A stretch of 14,176 nt of DNA, taken from the NCBI GenBank assembly GCA_001953115.1, contig LSSL01001004.1, positions 9,763 to 23,938 on the forward strand. Direction: 5' to 3'. The position numbers and the translations under genes are program-made. Source of the DNA: Smittium mucronatum. Taxonomy: Eukaryota > Kickxellomycota > Harpellomycetes > Harpellales > Legeriomycetaceae. This document shows positions 9,801 through 14,176 of this stretch, in pieces (the first letter of the stretch is position 1; each line of letters begins with the position of its first letter). The notes below the pieces were generated by a model. It saw only the letters and a list, made by a program, of their open reading frames with translations, was not told the DNA's origin and made no database searches.

Positions 9801-10734
9801 ATGAATTTTTTAATATTTTTCTAAACTAAGTAAAATAAAACAATGTTTTTTAAAAGTTTTAAAAAGCAATAAAAAAATTTGATATACTTTTTACAATTTA
9901 TGAATGATTGAAAATGTATCTATTTTGGGTAAAACTCATTTAATTGGAAAATTCGGGATCATATAAAACATTCTTCTACTTTAAAATATATGCAAGCTTT
10001 TCTTTTTTATGCAATTTATTTGTGTTGAGTAGAAATATCTCAATTTTTCAAAATATATATCATTATAATATCTTTAAATTGATAAAATAATTTGAATCAA
10101 ATTTTAACAAAGTTCTCAAATTATATTTTCTATTTAAGCATTTTAAATTTAGCATATTTAATAATATTTTTTATAAAAAACAAATTAATTAAGCTTTATA
10201 GTATATCTTTAAGGATTATAGATTTAAAGAAATTTCCAATCTTTAAAAAACAAAAGAATTATGGAAAAAAAAGTATTATAGATAAAAACTCGTTTAAGGT
10301 ATCTATCCGAAAGAAAAAATTCCTGGATATAATTAGGTATAAAAGATTGTATTTAATTGTTTTTTTTTGCTTTAACTGTTTTTTCTTAAAATGTTTATAA
10401 ATGATTTTTTCCGATCAATTTACATAAAATAAGAATATTTTGAAGAATAATTAATGAATTATCACGTTATATCCTACAAAATATATGTCAAAATTTATTA
10501 AAAATTACATAATAGTATAATTATATTTTTTGTTGATAAGTGCTCCGATAATATAAAAAAATTCAAGCATTTTTTATTTGGCGTTTAAAATGGAAAATAT
10601 GATGCATTCTGATAACATTTTTGATATTTTGATATTTACTTTGAGAATTATGGATATTAAATTGGAAAAATCTCATTTATAAGTAATGAGATAATTTTCA
10701 AGTGAATCCAATTTTTTAAATTAAATAAGTTTAG
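9801..10734. other. AT desert containing a 102-codon open stretch without ATG
   Basis: The stretch 10092-10400 on the + strand is open for 102 codons and has hydrophobic segments at both ends with a basic middle. It begins with TTG and contains no in-frame ATG at all. Its codons are almost all A/T (Ile, Lys, Leu, Phe, Asn), which is what random AT-rich sequence yields. I do not call it a gene. No other feature is visible. Confidence 0.4.
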
Positions 10735-11334
10735 GCTAAAATAATCATTTTTTGCAATTTCCAAAATTGCATTAATATATATCCAATTATTATAACCCTT
10801 TTTAAAACAATAAAAACAGTCTTATTTTGCTTTGTTTAAAAAAGTAGCCAAAAAAAATCCCTATTTTTCATAAAATTACAGAATTTTATATATAGGTATA
10901 TGTCAGGAATGGAGGGATAAAAGAGAGAAACAAAGGTATATAAACTAAAAGATAAGCTAGGTATTACTATAAATATTATTTATTGAACTAAACTAGATAG
11001 TAATATATTAGAAGATTTAAGACATTTGTTGTCTGATATGGAATCAGAAAACTAGGAAAAAACAATGCTATTTATACTTTTTACATGAGTGCAAAGTTTT
11101 GTAACTCATAATAAAGGCTGACTAATAAAAAAAGCTAATGTTATATTTACTAACCTTCCAAGTAATTATTGGGTAAATTTACGTATTCTTCCTGGTACAA
11201 CAAAGGCTTTATTTCTTTACAAAAATATTAGAGAATATCTGAGTAGAAATAGAATGACCTTTTTCAAGATAATTTTATTTATGAGCATAATTTTACTCTT
11301 TTTATACTTATTTAAAACTACTATTTCAGAGTTT
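10735..11334 (+). pseudogene. Decayed gene-like frame ending in a membrane-anchor-like segment
   Basis: Frame 1 can be read for 200 codons with six internal stops (TAA 10837, TAA 10918, TGA 10984, TAG 11053, TGA 11086, TGA 11119), against roughly 16-18 expected from base composition. Between 10921 and 11121 it encodes a lysine- and leucine-rich soluble segment, including VYKLKDKLGI and ILEDLRHLLSDMESEN. The last 71 codons (11122-11334) are uninterrupted: LIKKANVIFTNLPSNYW, then LRILPGTTKALFLYKNIR, a basic LSRNR, a hydrophobic stretch of about 20 residues (11257-11316), and a short tail before TAA at 11335. That layout suits a C-terminally anchored membrane protein. Four of six stops are TGA or TAG, one G-to-A change away from Trp. 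I do not recognise the family, and no intact start exists. Confidence 0.33.
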
Positions 11335-11340
11335 TAACCT

Positions 11341-11362
11341 TACCAACAATAGCTTGTTGGTA
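11341..11362. repeat. 8-bp hairpin just after the 10.7-11.3 kb frame
   Basis: TACCAACA at 11341-11348 pairs perfectly with TGTTGGTA at 11355-11362 around the loop ATAGCT. It begins 3 bases after the TAA at 11335-11337 that ends the preceding decayed frame. That position suits a 3'-end or transcript-stability element, but it may be coincidental. Confidence 0.6.
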
Positions 11363-11406
11363 GAATAAATTAATAATATAAACTATGATATAAGCAATAA
11401 GTGTAA

Positions 11407-11583
11407 ACCAATAATTTAACTAAGAATTTCAATAAGTGTTTGGAGGCTGAAATAGGCAATAAATTGCAATCTGCAACATGCAGGGCTTTTGACAACCATA
11501 CTTTTAAAAATGACTGTTAATATCGCCACTCGTATAAAGGACTTATACAAGTGATACTTGTGCTCATAACACTAAAAACTAAC
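11407..11583 (+). pseudogene. Short coding-like remnant, frame 1
   Basis: Frame 1 is open from 11407 to 11517 (37 codons, with CLEAEIGNKLQSATCRAFDN). After one TAA at 11518 it is open again to 11583 (YRHSYKGLIQVILVL). It is in the same frame as the larger remnant ending at 11334, but stops between them separate the two. There is no recognised domain. Two Cys in a short stretch are unusual for random AT-rich sequence, yet no metal-binding spacing is evident. Confidence 0.2.
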
Positions 11584-11601
11584 TAATAATAATAATAATA
11601 A
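11584..11601 (+). repeat. (TAA)6 microsatellite
   Basis: Six perfect TAA units lie between a C and the following CAG. In frame 1 every unit is a stop, and in frame 3 the tract reads as isoleucines. It sits between two coding-like pieces in different frames, so its expansion or slippage could have contributed to the frame change. Confidence 0.9.
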
Positions 11602-11613
11602 CAGTCGAAGGTG

Positions 11614-11655
11614 TAGCTTTGCCAAGGAGTTTTGCCAAGAAGTGTTGCAAAGCTA
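11614..11655. repeat. 9-bp inverted repeat enclosing a 13-bp tandem duplication
   Basis: TAGCTTTGC at 11614-11622 is the exact reverse complement of GCAAAGCTA at 11647-11655. Within this span TTTGCCAAGGAGT (11618-11630) is followed directly by TTTGCCAAGAAGT (11631-11643), a head-to-tail duplication with one mismatch. The hairpin and the duplication share bases, which suggests slippage or template switching created the arrangement. Confidence 0.75.
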
Positions 11656-11807
11656 TTTATTTGTACGAGACAAATATTCCGCAGCATATCTTATTATCGA
11701 TGGTTGGTAACAAGGAGCTCACAGATGACCAAGAGTAAATTCCAGCAAATCAGACTGATTACGTAAGACAAATACAATCTTCATATTCAAAATCTGCAGT
11801 AAGGTGA

Positions 11808-13131
11808 TAATTATGATTGTCAATGAAAAAACTGCGGAAAATAAACATGCAATATTATCCAATCATGACAGTATATGAAATATTTACTAGATTAGATTAG
11901 GTTTATACCATTTAGATTGCACTCACCCAATTCGCAAAATAAATATTTTAACTATAGAAGTGTGAAAAATTTAAGCGTTTTTTAAATGCTGTTATAGTTT
12001 GAAATTAAAATAGGAAAATTTTTTGGACATCGATTGCAAAAAATATACGTTTTTCGATATTAATTTCAAAAAATATAATTAAAATAATTTGAAAAATAAT
12101 CGCAAAAACAAAGTGACAAGCATATTTTCACAAATAAACAAATTTTTTAGGCCTTCAATATTTTCATCTAATAAAAATCGAACAAATAAAATTATTCTGC
12201 AATATTTCTAATTTCAGATCGTATTCCCATAAGTAAATAGTTTATTAATTGAGATAGTTCACTAAATTTCTAAATTTTATTATTTAATTTGAAAAAATTA
12301 CAAATTTTCCTAAGCGGATTTAAACTTTTTATTCGCTATTATTTTATTCCAAATATTTTTTTGCCTACCCAAATCTAATTTACATAGAATTTAATCCGAT
12401 CAGGGACTGAAGCCCAAATTTTATATCATTTATAAAACCTTCAAACGTCATAAATCCATAAATAGTAATTTAAAAAAATAAGTAGTAATATTTTCACTCT
12501 AATTTACTAGAAAGAGAATCCTTATTATATAATCATAAATATATGGAGTATTTTTAAACTAAAAACCAATTATTATATTGGCCATTTAAAATTATTAACA
12601 CAAAATATAAAAATATAGAGAAACGATTATAATATTTTACGAAATATAGGTTGGTAAATAAATATTTTAAAGCAAACATTTGTTTCAAGAGAAATATCTA
12701 TTTGACTTAAAATCAGTAAAGTGATAGTTATTTGCTATACATAACAAATGATTTCTTAAAATGATTTTTTTTATATTCTAATAATATTTCTCATTCAAAA
12801 AAAAAGTATTTACCTGATGAAAAAAGACTATAATATCTTTTATTAACTCTTTTCAGTTTATAATAAAATACTAGTACTTGCTTGATGTTGGATTTATAAA
12901 AATTTATTAAATATCATAAGTAATTGAATGAATATTCAAAATAAAAGATCTAAAAATATAATTCGATTTCTATTCTTTGTCTGAAACTCAATACTCTTCA
13001 TTCTTTATTTTTTTTCCGCTTTCAATAACTTTTTTAAAACCAATCAAACACAATATGCTTTGAAATATATCCTTATGAGTTTCACTTGATAATGAATACT
13101 TTAAAATAATAATCATCCCTTAATACTGTAA
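11808..13131. other. AT desert
   Basis: All frames are broken at high frequency. The first 100 bases keep some GC, but I can follow no frame. No repeats or RNA genes are recognised. A/T runs dominate 12000-12960. Confidence 0.55.
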
Positions 13132-13563
13132 TCTTATGTTAGATGCCGATTTTCCCAACAACTAATGCCGAACTACAGGGAAACAGCTGATATATTTTCA
13201 CACTCATGCTCAACTTTTTCCTGATTGGGCTATTCAGAAATTTATCATTTCCCTGAATTAAATATTTTCTCTTTGTAGATAATAATATGGGAGATTCTCT
13301 TCGAGACCAGACACTTTCCTACTAAATTTTTACTACCTTACTAATTTGGAAATACAGAGTTAAGAAAAATTACGAAATTATTGGTTGATCTGGAATATAA
13401 AATTACAAAAAGAAATCATCTATTGGCAAAATTTTGAAAATTTGTTAGAGAAAGTGTCTTTCCAATTATATTGGTTTGAAAATGATAAAATTTTGTTGTA
13501 GCCAATGGTTTATATTGTAAAAAAAAGTCCGGTCTTGAAAAGAATCATCGATATGTAAATTAA
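13132..13563 (+). pseudogene. Decayed coding-like island near the right edge
   Basis: Frame 1 reads through 143 codons with internal stops at 13225, 13279, 13351, 13438, 13480, 13486 and 13489, then TAA. Segments such as FSQQLMPNYRETADIF, LFETRHFPTKFLLPY, NTELRKITKLLVDLEYKI and KFVRESVFPIILV look protein-like, and several stops are TGA or TAG. The density of stops is about half of that expected. The block is locally richer in GC than its flanks and contains an inverted repeat (13293-13546). No domain is recognised. It could be transposase debris, but I see no catalytic triad. Confidence 0.25.
13293..13546. repeat. Imperfect 20-bp inverted repeat, 254 bp overall, with an inner 10-bp pair
   Basis: The bases at 13293-13312 match the reverse complement of 13527-13546 at 17 of 20 positions, and the arms contain C/G (GAGACCAGAC against GTCCGGTCTT). 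A second, offset pair, AGACACTTTC at 13309-13318 and GAAAGTGTCT at 13450-13459, is exact, and its similarity extends loosely inward. No flanking target duplication is obvious. The arrangement could be the ends of a foldback or MITE-like element, or a rearranged inverted duplication. Confidence 0.5.
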
Positions 13564-14176
13564 ATAAATATATGTAGAAATAAACAATAATAAATATGTA
13601 TACATATCTTTAGACCGATGGATTCTATAAAAAAAATAGCCTATAGTTATGAATATTTTCTCTTGTAAATATTTCTATTTAGTAATTATATATGTATTTT
13701 AATATATTATAGTAAATTATTTCTGATTTTAATTTTGTTATTAAGACATTATTTTCTCAACCAATCGTATATTTTTATTATCCAAACCGAATATTTAATA
13801 TTAAACCAATTATCCCGGAAATTGGACCACAACTTTTTACCAAATTTAGATTTTTTTTGTGGAATTTTGACCACTGGAAGAATTAAAACAAATTTACACA
13901 ATAGACTACCAGCGCAATACCTGTATTTATTTCAATAACGCGGTTTTTTGAAAAATAGAAACAATTTTTTTAATAAGTGATCACCAATATTAATTATTTA
14001 AAATCTCTTATTATGTATTGGATAAAAGGAGATAAACTTATAAAAAAAAGTTAATTTGAGATATGTTGATTCAATCGCGTTATATTAGTAAATTTTGGTT
14101 TATATCAATAATGAGACTTAATTGAAATAAACACATATTTATCAAAATAAGGCGATTTGTTCAATAAAAATGAAAT
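13564..14176. other. AT-rich right flank with one ATG-less open stretch
   Basis: The + strand 13735-13938 is open for 67 codons, beginning at TTG. It has no in-frame ATG, although its last third (13840-13935) is somewhat richer in GC and reads FCGILTTGRIKTNLHNRLPA. Upstream there is a TA/ATG-rich tract (13550-13615). I see no supportable gene before the window ends. Confidence 0.4.

Larger units (their letters stand above)
11538..11807 (+). pseudogene. Coding-like remnant, frame 3, after the TAA microsatellite
   Basis: Frame 3 covers 89 codons with only two internal stops (11580 and 11736) before TGA at 11805. It reads RTYTSDTCAHNTKN, then isoleucines from the TAA microsatellite, then VEGVALPRSFAKKCCKAI, TNIPQHILLSMVGNKELTDD and, after the second stop, IPANQTDYVRQIQSSYSKSA. 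The residue mix (Gln, Asp, Val, Thr, Cys) is richer than random AT-rich translation gives, and GC content is locally higher. I cannot name a family. It may be a frameshifted continuation of the frame-1 remnant at 11407-11583, with the microsatellite at the shift point. Confidence 0.27.

Noticed and set aside
10092..10400. 102-codon open stretch with two hydrophobic segments
   Set aside because: It begins with TTG, has no in-frame ATG, and uses almost only A/T codons. A run of this size is near what chance yields at this composition.
10984..11121. Alternative genetic code with TGA as Trp
   Set aside because: TAA and TAG also break the same frame, and TGA elsewhere in the window replaces residues other than Trp, so nonsense decay explains it more simply.
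532..11264. Shared word AGAATGACCTTTTT at 532-545 and 11251-11264
   Set aside because: It ends in a T-run, the flanks do not align, and the second copy is not in a reverse-transcriptase context, so chance is adequate.
13735..13938. 67-codon + open stretch
   Set aside because: It begins with TTG and contains no ATG. The last third looks somewhat protein-like but matches nothing I know.
1..14176. CRISPR array, bacterial operon, riboswitch or rRNA
   Set aside because: There are no regularly spaced repeats, no closely packed ATG-led genes with ribosome binding sites, and no recognisable structured RNA. The composition and the LINE indicate a eukaryotic nuclear genome.

Overview
This is a very AT-rich eukaryotic window, about three quarters A+T or more by eye, with no intact gene that I can defend. 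The base composition, the homopolymer and TA-rich tracts, the absence of tRNA, rRNA or operon-like packing, and the corpse of a non-LTR (LINE) retrotransposon at the left edge all fit a gene-poor, transposon-littered part of a nuclear genome. The wording of the LINE remnant resembles, from memory, LINEs of AT-rich microsporidia with expanded genomes. Orthonectids, myxozoans or another AT-rich parasite are not excluded, and the organism assignment is inference.

Layout. Positions 1-1386 hold a heavily mutated LINE reverse transcriptase (RT) on the + strand. Its three palm motifs and a C-terminal tail can still be followed by hopping between reading frames. From 1387 to the right edge the window alternates between AT deserts (1387-2676, 3130-5495, 8780-10734, 11808-13131, 13564-14176) and slightly GC-richer islands (2677-3129, 6240-7900, 10735-11807, 13132-13563). 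Each island has a reading frame with fewer stops than its surroundings, but none has a clean start-to-stop gene. I read the islands as decayed coding sequence, probably transposon or lost-gene debris. The evidence is statistical and modest, and I recognise no family with certainty. The best are 10735-11334, whose frame ends in a membrane-anchor-like segment, and 6388-7560, whose last part faintly recalls a retroviral-type aspartic protease.

Small structures. There is a TA-flanked inverted-repeat element at 9704-9800 that looks like a mariner/Tc1-type miniature transposon (MITE), a strong 12-bp hairpin at 6534-6562, an 8-bp hairpin at 11341-11362, an imperfect 20-bp inverted repeat spanning 13293-13546, a 13-bp tandem duplication at 11618-11643, a (TAA)6 microsatellite, and a GC-containing 16-mer shared between the LINE tail and the 7.5-kb island.

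Nothing here forms a working pathway. The coherent story is a graveyard of mobile elements in an AT-drifting genome.
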